A stretch of DNA of 64,000 nt. Origin: Solirubrobacter sp035555675 (GTDB lineage: Bacteria > Actinomycetota > Thermoleophilia > Solirubrobacterales > Solirubrobacteraceae). Location: contig DATMGH010000004.1 of NCBI GenBank assembly GCA_035555675.1, positions 62,001 through 126,000 of the forward strand. The letters are read 5' to 3'. The notes beneath the pieces are model-generated. The model worked only from the letters and a program-made list of their open reading frames with translations. It was not told where the DNA came from and ran no database searches. This document shows positions 36,066-44,238 of this stretch, piece by piece. Position numbers and translations under genes: made by a program. Numbering within the stretch: position 1 is the first letter of the stretch; each line of letters opens with the position of its first letter.

Positions 36066-37019
36066 GCGCTCTTCGCCGAGCGCGAGCGCGGCCCGCAGCG
36101 GCGTCGTGCCTGCGCTGGCGGCGGAGTCGAAGATCGTGCGCAGCGTGTCGCCGACCTCGTGCACGCGCACGTCGGCGCGCTTGGCGTCGTAGCCTGCGGG
36201 CTCGAGCTCGACGGCGATGTTGATGATGCCGCCGGCGTTGCAGACGAAGTCCGGCGCCCAGAGGATGCCGCGAGCGCTCAGCTCGGCGTCCAGCGAGTCG
36301 TCGGCCAGCTGGTTGTTGGCCGCGCCTGCGATCGCCCGGCAGCGCAGCGCCGGGACGGTGTCGTCGTTGAGGACGCCGCCGAGCGCGCAGGGGGCGACGA
36401 GGTCGACCTCGGCCGTCAGCGCCGACAGCGGGTCGGTCCAGGTCGCGCCGAGCCGCTCGGCCAGCTCGCGCTTGGACTGGTCGACGTCGGCCACGATCAG
36501 CTCCGCGCCGCCGGCGTGCAGCAGCTCGGCCAGGCGGCCGCCGACGTGGCCGAGGCCGACGACCGCGATCCGGCGGCCGCTGAGGTCGGTGGTCCCGAAA
36601 GCGCGCTCGCAGGTCGCGCGCACGGCGACCTCGCAGCCGATCGCGGTCCAGGGGCTCGGGTCGCCGGAGCCCGACGCGAGGCCGCTGACGTGGCTGGTGC
36701 GGGTCGCGATCACCGCCATGTCGGGCTCGCTCGTGCCGACGTCCTCGGCGGTCACGTACGCGCCGTCGAGCGCCTCGACGGTGTCTCCGAAGTCCTGCAG
36801 CACGGCCTCGCGGCGCTCCGGCGTCAGCGACGCCTCGTCCGGCCGCAGCATGATCACGCCCTTGCCGCCGCCCAGCGGGAGCCCCGCGACGGCGGCCTTG
36901 AACGTCATCGCCCGCGACAGGCGCAGGACGTCGCGGACCGCGGCGCGCGCGTCGTCGTAGGTCCACATCCGGCAGCCGCCCAGGGCGGGGCCGCGCGCGG
37001 TGGAGTGCACCGCGACCAT
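36054..37019 (-). CDS. Glu/Leu/Phe/Val dehydrogenase family protein; N-terminus probably extends upstream
   Basis: NAD(P)-dependent oxidative deaminase. Catalytic Lys in LPLGGGKGVIML, Rossmann motif VVGLGHVGGRLAELL, and C-terminal NAGGIINIAVEL are clear. The called ATG gives 321 aa. The frame continues upstream for at least 70 nt and codes for HETLLVRRGRRSGLFT, which aligns well with the N-terminal region of leucine dehydrogenases, but holds no ATG, GTG or TTG. A non-canonical start (for example ATC near 37092) or an unusual N-terminus is therefore likely. Leucine/valine specificity is inferred from resemblance to Leu dehydrogenases. Confidence 0.88.
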   Translation of the reverse strand: MVAVHSTARGPALGGCRMWTYDDARAAVRDVLRLSRAMTFKAAVAGLPLGGGKGVIMLRPDEASLTPERREAVLQDFGDTVEALDGAYVTAEDVGTSEPDMAVIATRTSHVSGLASGSGDPSPWTAIGCEVAVRATCERAFGTTDLSGRRIAVVGLGHVGGRLAELLHAGGAELIVADVDQSKRELAERLGATWTDPLSALTAEVDLVAPCALGGVLNDDTVPALRCRAIAGAANNQLADDSLDAELSARGILWAPDFVCNAGGIINIAVELEPAGYDAKRADVRVHEVGDTLRTIFDSAASAGTTPLRAALALGEERLRG

Positions 37020-37101
37020 GGTGAACAGGCCCGAGCGGCGTCCGCGGCGGACCAGCAGGGTCTCGTGGGCGAGGGGTTCCGGGTAGTCGATGGCGGCGAG
37101 A

Positions 37102-38508
37102 CTAGCCGACGGGCGGCGGGGGCGGCATCTCCGTCCCGGGCGCGGGCGCTTCGACGGCGCCGCTGCTCGGCGCGGGGTCGGCGGACTCGGTCGGGACCGG
37201 CGCCGCGGGTGCCTCCGGCGTCGGCGTCGCGGCCGGCGGGATCGGCGTGGGCGACGGGGCGGGCGCGTCCGGCGCGCGGGCGCCGCCGGTCTGCACCTGC
37301 GGGTCCGCCGTCGCTTCCACGGTCGGGACGGCGAGCACGGCGGTGGGCGCGGCGGCCGCGGCCGGCGCGGTCTTCTTCACCGTCTGCTTCTTCGGCTTGG
37401 CGGGGGCGGCGGCGCTCGCGGCGTGCGCGCGCGGCGCGGCGGCCGTCGGCACCGCGACCTGCGGGTGGCCGGCGGGGACCTTGACCGCGATCGGCGCGGG
37501 CGCCGGCGCGGTGCGCGCCGTGCGCTTGGCCGGATGCGGCGCGGGCGCGCGCTGGCCGATCTTGTGATTGACCTCGACGGCGCCGCCGGTGGCCAGCGCG
37601 GCCGTGCACACGACCGCCGCGACCTTGCACGCCGTGAGCGTCGCCGCGGCGCCGCTGCCCGCGACCGCCGCTCCGCCGCCACCCGCGGCCGCGGAGCCGC
37701 CGACGCCGATCAGCTTGGCCGCGAACGCCAGCGGCGCGAACCCGGCCGGCGAGAGCGCGGCGAACGAGCGGCGGATCCCGCGCAGCGCGGCGCGGTACTC
37801 GGTGCAGCCTTCGCAGGAGCGCATGTGCCGGCGCGCGCGGCCGGAGGCCTTCACGCCGCGGTCGTACGCGCGCAGCAGGTCGGCCTGGATCTCGGCGCAG
37901 TCGGCGTCGCGCGCCTCGGCCGCTTCCACGAGCCCGATCCGCGCGCGCACCAGCAGGGACTTGACCGCGGGGACGGTGACGTCCAGCGCGGCGGCCAGGT
38001 CGGCGTAGGTCATGCCGTCGATCTCGCGCATCAGCAGCGCCGAGCGCTGCTGCTCGGGCAGCTGGGCGACGTCGGCCACCAGGCGGCGCAGGTCGTCGCG
38101 GCGCTGGGCCTCCTCGACCGGGTCGTGCAGCGGCTTGCGCGAGACCTCGAAGATCTCCGCGGCGGGCGGGATCGGGCGGCGCAGGTGGTCGATGCAGCGG
38201 TTGTGCGCGACGCGGTACAGCCAGGCGCGCACGTTCATGTCGCGGTTGTCGTTGCGCAGCGCGCCGTACGCGCGGACGAACACGTCCTGCAGCACGTCCT
38301 CGGCGTCCTGGCGCGAGCAGGAGGACAGCATCTGGCGCACGTAGGCGAACAGGCGCTGCCGGTAGCGGTCGTGCAGGACCCGGAACGCCTCGTCGTTACC
38401 GGCCCGGAACGCGGCGATCAGCTGCTCGTCCGAACGGAGGCGGAGCAGGCCGCCTCCGCGGGGGAAGCGACCGATTGCTGCTGGGGCGTGGAATGCTGAG
38501 GCTTCCAT
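37102..38508 (-). CDS. ECF sigma factor fused to ZAS zinc motif, TM helix and Pro/Ala tail
   Basis: 468 aa. Region 2 about 25-110 (DAEDVLQDVFVRAYGAL, VRAWLYRVAHNRCIDHLR), region 4 about 148-195 (LPEQQRSALLMREIDGMTYADLAAAL). Then a complete ZAS motif C204-x23-H228-x3-C232-x2-C235, the anti-sigma zinc signature, in cis. A TM-like segment at about 284-311 and a Pro/Ala/Thr tail to 468 follow. The tail would lie outside the cell if inserted N-in. AGGAG lies upstream of ATG 38508. A GGAAC-N17-GTT promoter precedes it, consistent with autoregulation. No separate anti-sigma gene is adjacent. Its last bases lie 82 nt from the dehydrogenase start. Confidence 0.9.
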   Translation of the reverse strand: MEASAFHAPAAIGRFPRGGGLLRLRSDEQLIAAFRAGNDEAFRVLHDRYRQRLFAYVRQMLSSCSRQDAEDVLQDVFVRAYGALRNDNRDMNVRAWLYRVAHNRCIDHLRRPIPPAAEIFEVSRKPLHDPVEEAQRRDDLRRLVADVAQLPEQQRSALLMREIDGMTYADLAAALDVTVPAVKSLLVRARIGLVEAAEARDADCAEIQADLLRAYDRGVKASGRARRHMRSCEGCTEYRAALRGIRRSFAALSPAGFAPLAFAAKLIGVGGSAAAGGGGAAVAGSGAAATLTACKVAAVVCTAALATGGAVEVNHKIGQRAPAPHPAKRTARTAPAPAPIAVKVPAGHPQVAVPTAAAPRAHAASAAAPAKPKKQTVKKTAPAAAAAPTAVLAVPTVEATADPQVQTGGARAPDAPAPSPTPIPPAATPTPEAPAAPVPTESADPAPSSGAVEAPAPGTEMPPPPPVG

Positions 38509-38545
38509 GTAGGTGGGCTCCTGCCTGTGCCGTCCCGGCGACTGT

Positions 38546-38570
38546 AACTCTACGGGGTCAGGGAAGTTCC
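38546..38570 (-). promoter_or_regulatory. ECF-type promoter (GGAAC-N17-GTT) before the tailed sigma gene
   Basis: On the minus strand GGAAC (38566-38570) and GTT (38546-38548) are separated by 17 nt, the layout of many ECF -35/-10 pairs. It lies about 40 nt upstream of ATG 38508, suggesting the sigma factor drives its own gene. Confidence 0.55.
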
Positions 38571-38602
38571 GCTCTATAGGTGTACGTCTTCCCCCACCTC
38601 TT

Positions 38603-39019
38603 GTGACCGATTCCCTGCACATTCGTGACGGTCTTTCCGTTCCCCTCTCTGAGATCGAGATACGGGCGGCGCGCTCGTCCGGTCCCGGCGGACAGCACGC
38701 GAACGTGACCGCGTCGCGGATCGAGGCCAGCTTCGACGTGCGCGCCTCGAGCGCGTTGACCGAGGCGCAGAAGGCGCGCGTGTGCGCGAAGCTGGGGCCG
38801 CGGGTGAGCGCGGTCGCGCAGGACTCGCGGTCGCAGGCGCGCAACCGCGAGCTGGCGCTGGCGCGGCTGGCGGCGCGGCTGCGCGACGCGCTGCACGTGC
38901 CGCGGCCGCGGACGGCCACGCGGCCGACCGCGGCGTCCAAGCGGCGTCGCCTGGACGACAAGCGGCGGCGCGCCGGCGTCAAGCAGGCGCGCCGGCCGCC
39001 TAGCTCAGACTCGCCATGA
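38603..39019 (+). CDS. arfB: Class I release-factor-like rescue factor (ArfB/YaeJ family)
   Basis: 138 aa from GTG 38603. Contains the peptidyl-tRNA hydrolysis motif SSGPGGQHANVTASRIE (GGQ) and a basic C-terminal tail (KRRRLDDKRRRAGVKQARR) as used by ArfB/ICT1 to probe the empty mRNA channel. The stop-codon-recognition domain of RF1/RF2 is absent. The longer upstream frame to 38513 overlaps the divergent sigma gene's leader and is not used. Overlaps the ALDH 3' end by 20 nt. Confidence 0.88.
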   Translation: MTDSLHIRDGLSVPLSEIEIRAARSSGPGGQHANVTASRIEASFDVRASSALTEAQKARVCAKLGPRVSAVAQDSRSQARNRELALARLAARLRDALHVPRPRTATRPTAASKRRRLDDKRRRAGVKQARRPPSSDSP

Positions 39020-40439
39020 CGTGCTTGACCACGGTGTAGTCCTCGACGGAGTACATCGAGAGGTCCTTGCCGTAGCCGGACTGCTTGAAGCCGCCGTGCG
39101 GCATCTCCGACGCGAGCGGGATGTGGTCGTTGATCCACACGCACCCGAAGCGCAGCGCCTTGCTCACGCGCAGCGCGCGGCCGACGTCGCGCGTCCAGAC
39201 GCTCGACGCGAGGCCGTACGGCGTCCCGTTCGCCCACGCGATCGCCTCGGCCTCGTCGGTGAACGGCTGGACCGTGATCACCGGGCCGAAGATCTCGCGC
39301 TGGATCATCTCGTCGTCCTGGCGCAGGCCGCCGACCACGGTCGGCTCCAGGAAGAAGCCCGGCAGGTCCGGCTCCCGGCCGCCGGCGACGATCTCGGCGT
39401 GTGCGGGCTTGCGCGACAGGAAGCCTTCGACGCGCTCGCGCTGACGGGCCGAGTTGAGCGGGCCGAGCGTCGTCTCCGGGTCCAGCGTGTCGCCGGTCTT
39501 GTACGCCGGCGCCTGGTCGGCGAGGCCCTGGAGGACGTCGTCGTAGACCTTCGACCCCGCGAGCACGCGCGTGGCCGCCGTGCAGTCCTGGCCGGCGTTG
39601 TACCAGCCGGTGCCGGCGATCGTCTCGGCCATCGCCTCCATGTCGGCGTCGTCGAAGACCACGACCGGCGCCTTGCCGCCGAGCTCGAGGTGCACGCGCT
39701 TGAGCGAGTCCGCGGCGGCGCGGGCGATCCACTTGCCGGTGTCGACGCTGCCGGTGAGCGAGATCATGTCGACGTCGTCGTGGGTGACGAGCGCCTGGCC
39801 GGTCTCGTTGCCGCCGGCGACGACGTTCAGCACGCCCTTGGGCAGGAACTCCGCGGCCAGCTCGGCCAGCTTGAGCGAGGTCAGGGGCGTGGTGGGGGCG
39901 GGCTTGAGGACGATCGTGTTGCCGGCCGCGAGCGCCGGGCCGATCTTCCAGATCGCCATCATCAGCGGGTAGTTCCAGGGCGCGATCTGGCCGACGACGC
40001 CGACCGCCTCGCGCCGGATCCAGGACGTGTAGCCGTCCAGGTACTCGCCCGCGGCCTTGCCTTCGAGGTTGCGCGCGGCGCCGGCGAAGTAGCGCAGGTT
40101 GTCCACCAGCGCGCCGATCTCGTCGTCCTTGACCGCCTGCAGCGGCTTGCCGGCGTTGCGGGCTTCCAGCTCGGCGAGCGCGTCGCCGTTGGCCTCGAGC
40201 GCGTCGGCGAGCTTGAGCAGCGCGAGCGAGCGTTCGCCCGGGGTGGTGTTCGCCCAGCCGTCGAACGCCGCGCGGGCGGCGCCGACCGCGCGGTCGACGT
40301 CCTGAGCGGTCGAGTCCGGCGCCTGCGCCATCACCTCGCCCGTGGCGGGGTTGACCACATCGGCGGTCCGGCCCTCGGCCGCGGGGACCGACTCGCCGTC
40401 GATGAAGTTGTTGAACGTCCCGGTTTCGGTCGCGGCCAT
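39000..40439 (-). CDS. Aldehyde dehydrogenase, gamma-aminobutyraldehyde dehydrogenase-like
   Basis: 479 aa NAD(P)-dependent ALDH. Catalytic Glu in LELGGKAPVVVF and Cys in NAGQDCTAATRV; cofactor-binding PWNYPLMM and SLTGSVDTGKWI. The sequence resembles the putrescine/GABA-aldehyde group (PatD/YdcW). The neighbouring cupin and MarR genes are regulatory candidates; substrate specificity is inferred, not proven. Confidence 0.92.
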   Translation of the reverse strand: MAATETGTFNNFIDGESVPAAEGRTADVVNPATGEVMAQAPDSTAQDVDRAVGAARAAFDGWANTTPGERSLALLKLADALEANGDALAELEARNAGKPLQAVKDDEIGALVDNLRYFAGAARNLEGKAAGEYLDGYTSWIRREAVGVVGQIAPWNYPLMMAIWKIGPALAAGNTIVLKPAPTTPLTSLKLAELAAEFLPKGVLNVVAGGNETGQALVTHDDVDMISLTGSVDTGKWIARAAADSLKRVHLELGGKAPVVVFDDADMEAMAETIAGTGWYNAGQDCTAATRVLAGSKVYDDVLQGLADQAPAYKTGDTLDPETTLGPLNSARQRERVEGFLSRKPAHAEIVAGGREPDLPGFFLEPTVVGGLRQDDEMIQREIFGPVITVQPFTDEAEAIAWANGTPYGLASSVWTRDVGRALRVSKALRFGCVWINDHIPLASEMPHGGFKQSGYGKDLSMYSVEDYTVVKHVMASLS

Positions 40440-40475
40440 CGTGCGCTCCTCCTGGTCGAACTGCGCGCCACGCTA

Positions 40476-40820
40476 CTACTCCGCCCAGGGCAGCGGGCGC
40501 GAATGCGCGTCGGGGGTCGTGACGGTGGCGCCCGCGCGGCTGCAGACGAGCGCGGTGGCGGCCTCGGGGGCTTCGATCCGGCGCTCGGTTCCGGCCGGGA
40601 TCGTGACCGTGCCGGTGTGCGCGGCGCCGTTGATCCTGAGGGCCCCGGTGAGGATCACCCACACCTGCTCGTGGTCGACGGTGTGCGTCGGCCCGGCCTG
40701 GCCGGGCTCCATGTCCACGGTCCACACGGAGAGCTCCGCCGTGCCGGTGCTGGGGGCGGCGAGCGTGTGCATGACGGCGTTCGGCGTCCGGTGGGTTTGG
40801 TAAAGCTGCTTGTCGATCAT
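40476..40820 (-). CDS. Small cupin-domain protein
   Basis: 114 aa single cupin barrel: THTVDHEQVWVILTGALRINGAAH and TIPAGTERRIEA correspond to cupin motifs 1 and 2, with metal-ligand-like His and Glu (HTVDHEQ). Function unknown; a catabolic or sensory role is possible. It is preceded by a strong TTGACA-N17-TACCTT promoter and sits between ALDH (same strand) and the divergent MarR gene. Confidence 0.85.
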   Translation of the reverse strand: MIDKQLYQTHRTPNAVMHTLAAPSTGTAELSVWTVDMEPGQAGPTHTVDHEQVWVILTGALRINGAAHTGTVTIPAGTERRIEAPEAATALVCSRAGATVTTPDAHSRPLPWAE

Positions 40821-40830
40821 GGTGATGGGA

Positions 40831-40859
40831 AAGGTAAAGTCGCTTGTCTAATTTGTCAA
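40831..40859 (-). promoter_or_regulatory. Sigma70-type promoter of the cupin-ALDH transcript
   Basis: On the minus strand TTGACA (40854-40859), 17 nt, then TACCTT (40831-40836), ending 10 nt before ATG 40820. The -35 overlaps an imperfect dyad TTGTC-N6-GTCAA (40844-40859), a possible MarR operator next to the MarR start. Confidence 0.6.
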
Positions 40860-41287
40860 CCGGCCCGTTCGAGGTGATCCTGCGCGCGGGGCAGGGCGCC
40901 GTGGGCGAGCTGAACCGGCGGCTGGCGGAGCGCGGGCACCCGGGCGTACGGCCGGCGCACGGGTACGCGTTCCAGGCGATCGGCGCGTCGGGGGCCACCG
41001 CGACCGAGCTGGGGCGCCGGCTCGGGGTCACCAAGCAGGCGGCGGGGCAGATGGTCGACGAGCTGGAGCGGCTCGGGTACGTCGTGCGGGCCGCCGATCC
41101 GGCCGACGGGCGGCGGCGGCTGGTGCGGCTGACGCCGCGCGGGGTGGACTGTCTGCGGGCGTCGGCGGCGATCTTCGGTGAGCTGCTGGCCGAGTGGCGG
41201 GCGACGGGGGCCGACGTCGACGGCGCGGTCGCGGCGCTGGGGCGGCTCGACGCGCTCTACGGCGGGGAGCTGCGGCCGGTCTGGTGA
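40844..41287 (+). CDS. MarR family transcriptional regulator
   Basis: 147 aa from TTG 40844 (TTG 40853 is also possible). wHTH with GATATELGRRLGVTKQAAGQMVDELERLGYVVRAADPADGRRRLVRLTPRG, the MarR wing motif with DxRxR-like residues. Divergent from the cupin gene, whose promoter lies within its first codons, so it probably represses the cupin-ALDH unit and itself. Ligand unknown. Confidence 0.88.
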   Translation: MSNLSTGPFEVILRAGQGAVGELNRRLAERGHPGVRPAHGYAFQAIGASGATATELGRRLGVTKQAAGQMVDELERLGYVVRAADPADGRRRLVRLTPRGVDCLRASAAIFGELLAEWRATGADVDGAVAALGRLDALYGGELRPVW

Positions 41288-41294
41288 GCTCGTC

Positions 41295-42122
41295 CTACGG
41301 GAGGCCGAGCAGGGTGGCGGCGTTGTCGCGCAGGAGCGCGCTCGCGACGTCGGGCGCGAGCGCGAGCCGGTCGAGCTCGGCGAGGCAGGCCTCCGGGTCG
41401 AACATCGGGTAGTCGGTCCCGAACACGAACTGCCCGCGCAGCCGGCGCGGGATCTCCCGCTGGACCTCCTCCGGCAGGTAGCGGTACTTCCAGCCGGAGA
41501 TGTCGAGGTAGACGTTGGACTTGTGCAGCGCCATGGCGATCGCTTCCAGATGCCACGGCCAGCCGACGTGGGCGAGCACGATCGGCAGGTTCGGGTGGCG
41601 CGCCGCGATCCGGTCCAGCAGCAGCGGCCGCGCGAGGTCGATGCGCAGGCCCTGGCCGCCCGGCTCGCCCGCGCCGAGCCCGCTCGTCCCCGCGTGCGTG
41701 AGCAGGATCAGGCCGAGCTCGGCGGCAGCGTCGAAGAACGGCAGGTGGCGGTCGTCGCCCGGGTCGAAGTCCTGCAGCGTCGGGTGCAGCTTGAGCCCGC
41801 GCAGGCCGAGCGAGGGGAAGCGCGCGAGCCGCTCGAGCGCGTCCGGCCGGTTCGGGTCGACCGACCCGAAGCCGACGAACCGCCCGTCGCTGTCGTCGCA
41901 GATCCGTGCGATCTCGGCGTTGTCGAGCTCCTTGCCCTGCGCGTCCCACCCGAGCAGCACGCCGCGCAGGTCGAGCCGCTCGTACAGCGCCACCAACTCC
42001 TCGATCGAGTGCGGCTGCGGCCGCGTCCCGAAGTACCGCTCGATCGAGTCCGCGTAGTGCCCCACGCACCCGCAGACCCAGTCCCCCGTCGGCAGGTGCA
42101 CATGCATGTCAACTCCGCGCAT
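41295..42122 (-). CDS. Amidohydrolase family (Amidohydro_2/ACMSD-like) protein
   Basis: 275 aa TIM-barrel hydrolase. Metal motif DMHVHLP at the N-terminus, then LKLHPTLQ, THAGT, VLAHVGWPWHLEAI and FGTDYPMFD, the Asp of which is typical of the family. Such enzymes hydrolyse or decarboxylate carboxylated rings or lactones; the substrate here is unknown. Convergent with the MarR gene (7-nt gap). Confidence 0.88.
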   Translation of the reverse strand: MRGVDMHVHLPTGDWVCGCVGHYADSIERYFGTRPQPHSIEELVALYERLDLRGVLLGWDAQGKELDNAEIARICDDSDGRFVGFGSVDPNRPDALERLARFPSLGLRGLKLHPTLQDFDPGDDRHLPFFDAAAELGLILLTHAGTSGLGAGEPGGQGLRIDLARPLLLDRIAARHPNLPIVLAHVGWPWHLEAIAMALHKSNVYLDISGWKYRYLPEEVQREIPRRLRGQFVFGTDYPMFDPEACLAELDRLALAPDVASALLRDNAATLLGLP

Positions 42123-42137
42123 GCCCCGAATTATGAG

Positions 42138-42205
42138 GGGGTCAGACCCCTCAACAAAACGAGCCGCGTTGCAGGGCCAAGAAAAACGTTGAGGGGTCTG
42201 ACCCC
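42138..42205. repeat. Nested palindromic element (GGGGTC-A-GACCCC in inverted pair)
   Basis: GGGGTCAGACCCCTCAAC (42138-42155) is repeated as its exact reverse complement at 42188-42205, separated by 32 nt. Each arm is itself a 13-nt palindrome. It lies in the divergent gap between the amidohydrolase and GntR genes, so it is not placed as a terminator; it resembles a REP/BIME-type interspersed element or small non-autonomous insertion. Confidence 0.75.
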
Positions 42206-42231
42206 TGATATGTAGTACGCTGAAATATCAG
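42205..42231 (+). promoter_or_regulatory. Operator-like inverted repeat abutting the GntR start
   Basis: CTGATAT (42205-42211) and ATATCAG (42225-42231) are a perfect 7-bp inverted repeat, 20 bp centre to centre, immediately before ATG 42232. This is a likely autoregulatory site for the GntR-family protein; a TAGTAC -10 candidate (42213-42218) lies inside it. Confidence 0.6.
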
Positions 42232-42894
42232 ATGCCAGTTCCGGAGATGAAGCACCCTTGGGAGCGGGACCTGCTGCGCGACAAGGCGTACGGAGCGATC
42301 CGGGACGCGATCGTGGAGGGCACGCTGGAGCCGGGCGAGCGGATCCGGGATCAGGAGCTGTGCGCGTGGCTGGGGCTGAGCCGGACGCCGGTGCGCGACG
42401 CGCTGGCCCGGCTCGAGCAGGACGGGCTGGTGGAGACCGCGCCGCAGCGGTTCACGCGCGTCACCCCGCTCGACCGGCGCGCGATCCGCGACACGTTCCC
42501 GATCGTGGCCGCGCTCCACGCGCTCGCGGCCGAGCTCGGCACCCCGCACCTGAGCGGGGCCCACGTCGAAGTGATGCGCGAGGCGAACGCGCGCTTCGAG
42601 CGCGCGCTGCAGGCCAACGACGTCGACGCGGCGCTGCAGGCCGACGACGCGTTCCACGACGTGCTGCTGCGCGCGTCCGGGAACGGCCAGCTCCAGCCCG
42701 CGCTGGACCGCCTGACGGGCCGGATCCGCCGCCTCGAGCGCCTGCGCTTCGGCTCGCTTCCCGGCCGCGCGTCCGTCAAGCAGCACAACGAGATCGTCGC
42801 CGCCGCCGCGGCCAAAGACCCCAACCGAACCGCCGAGCTGGTCAAGACCAACTGGCTCTCGCTCGGGACCCTGATCGACCGGAGCTTCGAATGA
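42232..42894 (+). CDS. GntR family (FCD-type) transcriptional regulator
   Basis: 220 aa. wHTH (YGAIRDAIVEGTLEPGERIRDQELCAWLGLSRTPVRDALARLEQDGLVE) plus an alpha-helical FCD effector domain with metal-ligand-like His/Asp residues (DAFHDVLL, KQHNEIVAA). The ATGA overlap couples it to the SHMT-like gene, and the operator at 42205-42231 supports autoregulation. Related to PdhR-type regulators in arrangement only. Confidence 0.92.
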   Translation: MPVPEMKHPWERDLLRDKAYGAIRDAIVEGTLEPGERIRDQELCAWLGLSRTPVRDALARLEQDGLVETAPQRFTRVTPLDRRAIRDTFPIVAALHALAAELGTPHLSGAHVEVMREANARFERALQANDVDAALQADDAFHDVLLRASGNGQLQPALDRLTGRIRRLERLRFGSLPGRASVKQHNEIVAAAAAKDPNRTAELVKTNWLSLGTLIDRSFE

Positions 42895-44228
42895 CCGCCA
42901 TCGCCCCGCTGCCCGACATCCACGACGCCGCGACGCTCGCCGCCGCCCGCCGGCTCCTCGACCAAGCGAGCGACCCGGCGCAGATGCAGCGCGAGGTGAT
43001 CGCCGCCGTCCAGCGCAACGCGGACTGGCGCGGCTCGCAGTGCATCAACCTGCTCGCCCCCGAGGCGCTGGTCAGCCCGACCGTGCAGATGCTGCTCTCC
43101 GCCGAGATCGGCCAGCGCGCGGCCGAGGGCCACATCGGCCCCGTCAACCGCTGGTTCGCGGGCACCAAGCACATCGACGAGGTCGAGGCGCTGTGCGTCG
43201 AGCTGCTCAAGCGCCTGTTCAAGGCCAACTACGCCGAGCACCGCCTGGTCGCCAGCATGATCGGCAACATGGCCGTGTACGCCGCGCTCACGCAGCCCGG
43301 CGACACGGTGATGACGATCCCGCAGCCGGTCGGCGGCCACAGCTCCAACCGCTACGACGGCCCCGCGGGCATCCGCGGCCTGAACATCGTCGACGTCCCG
43401 TACGACGCCACCGAGCTGACGGTCGACCTCGACGCGTTCGAGCGCGAGGCGAAGGCGGCGCGCCCGAAGCTGATCGCGCTTGGCGCGAGCATGACCCTGT
43501 TCCCGCTCCCGGTCACGGAGATCGCGGCGATCGCGAAGGAGATCGGCGCGAAGGTGTTCTTCGACGGCGCCCACCAGCTCGGCCTGATCGCCGGCGGCCA
43601 GTTCCAGGACCCGCTGGCCGAGGGCGCGGACGTGCTGACCGGCAGCGCCGGCAAGACGTTCTCCGGCCCGCAGTCGGGCGTGATGGTCTGGAACGACCCC
43701 GAGCTGACCAAGCCGCTGCTGGACGCCGTGTTCCCCGCCCTGGCCGCGACCCACCAGGTCAACCGCGTCGCCGCCCTGGCCGCCGCGGCCGCGGAGCTGC
43801 TCGCGTTCGGCCCGACCTACATGCGCCACGTCGTCGAGAACGCCCAGACGCTCGCCCACGCGCTGCAGACGCGCGGCGTGCCGGTCCTCGGCGCCCACAA
43901 GGGCTACACGACCACGCACCAGGTGATCGCCGACGTGCGCGAGTTCGGCGGCGGCCTCGATGTCGCCCACACGCTCGCCAAGGCGAACCTGATCACCAAC
44001 AAGAACCTGCTGCCCAACGACACCCCGGAGGACTGGGACCGCCCGTCCGGCCTGCGCATCGGCACCACCGAGGTCACCCGCCTCGGCATGGGCGACGTCG
44101 AGATGCGGGCGATCGCGGACATGATCGCCGGCGTGCTCGTCGAGGGGCGCGATCCCGAGCACGTCCGCACCGAGGCGGTCGAGCTGCGCGCGGGCTTCCA
44201 GACGGTCAAGTACTGCTTCGACGAATAA
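42891..44228 (+). CDS. Serine hydroxymethyltransferase-like PLP enzyme
   Basis: 445 aa fold-type I PLP enzyme. It shows SHMT-like SMIGNMAVYAAL, FFDGAHQLGLIAGGQFQDPL and the PLP-Lys motif LTGSAGKTFSGPQSG. It differs from housekeeping GlyA in its first 60 residues and C-terminus, so it may be a specialised aldolase/hydroxymethyltransferase. Coupled to the GntR regulator; a transketolase/AceE-like gene follows 10 nt later. Exact substrate not resolved. Confidence 0.85.
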   Translation: MTAIAPLPDIHDAATLAAARRLLDQASDPAQMQREVIAAVQRNADWRGSQCINLLAPEALVSPTVQMLLSAEIGQRAAEGHIGPVNRWFAGTKHIDEVEALCVELLKRLFKANYAEHRLVASMIGNMAVYAALTQPGDTVMTIPQPVGGHSSNRYDGPAGIRGLNIVDVPYDATELTVDLDAFEREAKAARPKLIALGASMTLFPLPVTEIAAIAKEIGAKVFFDGAHQLGLIAGGQFQDPLAEGADVLTGSAGKTFSGPQSGVMVWNDPELTKPLLDAVFPALAATHQVNRVAALAAAAAELLAFGPTYMRHVVENAQTLAHALQTRGVPVLGAHKGYTTTHQVIADVREFGGGLDVAHTLAKANLITNKNLLPNDTPEDWDRPSGLRIGTTEVTRLGMGDVEMRAIADMIAGVLVEGRDPEHVRTEAVELRAGFQTVKYCFDE

Positions 44229-44238
44229 CCTGCCCGCC

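Noticed and set aside
37102..41034. 1310-residue antisense-spanning frame that appears to fuse the sigma factor to upstream sequence
   Set aside because: The sigma gene has its own start with AGGAG and a promoter at 38546; the upstream part lies in another frame across the ALDH gene.
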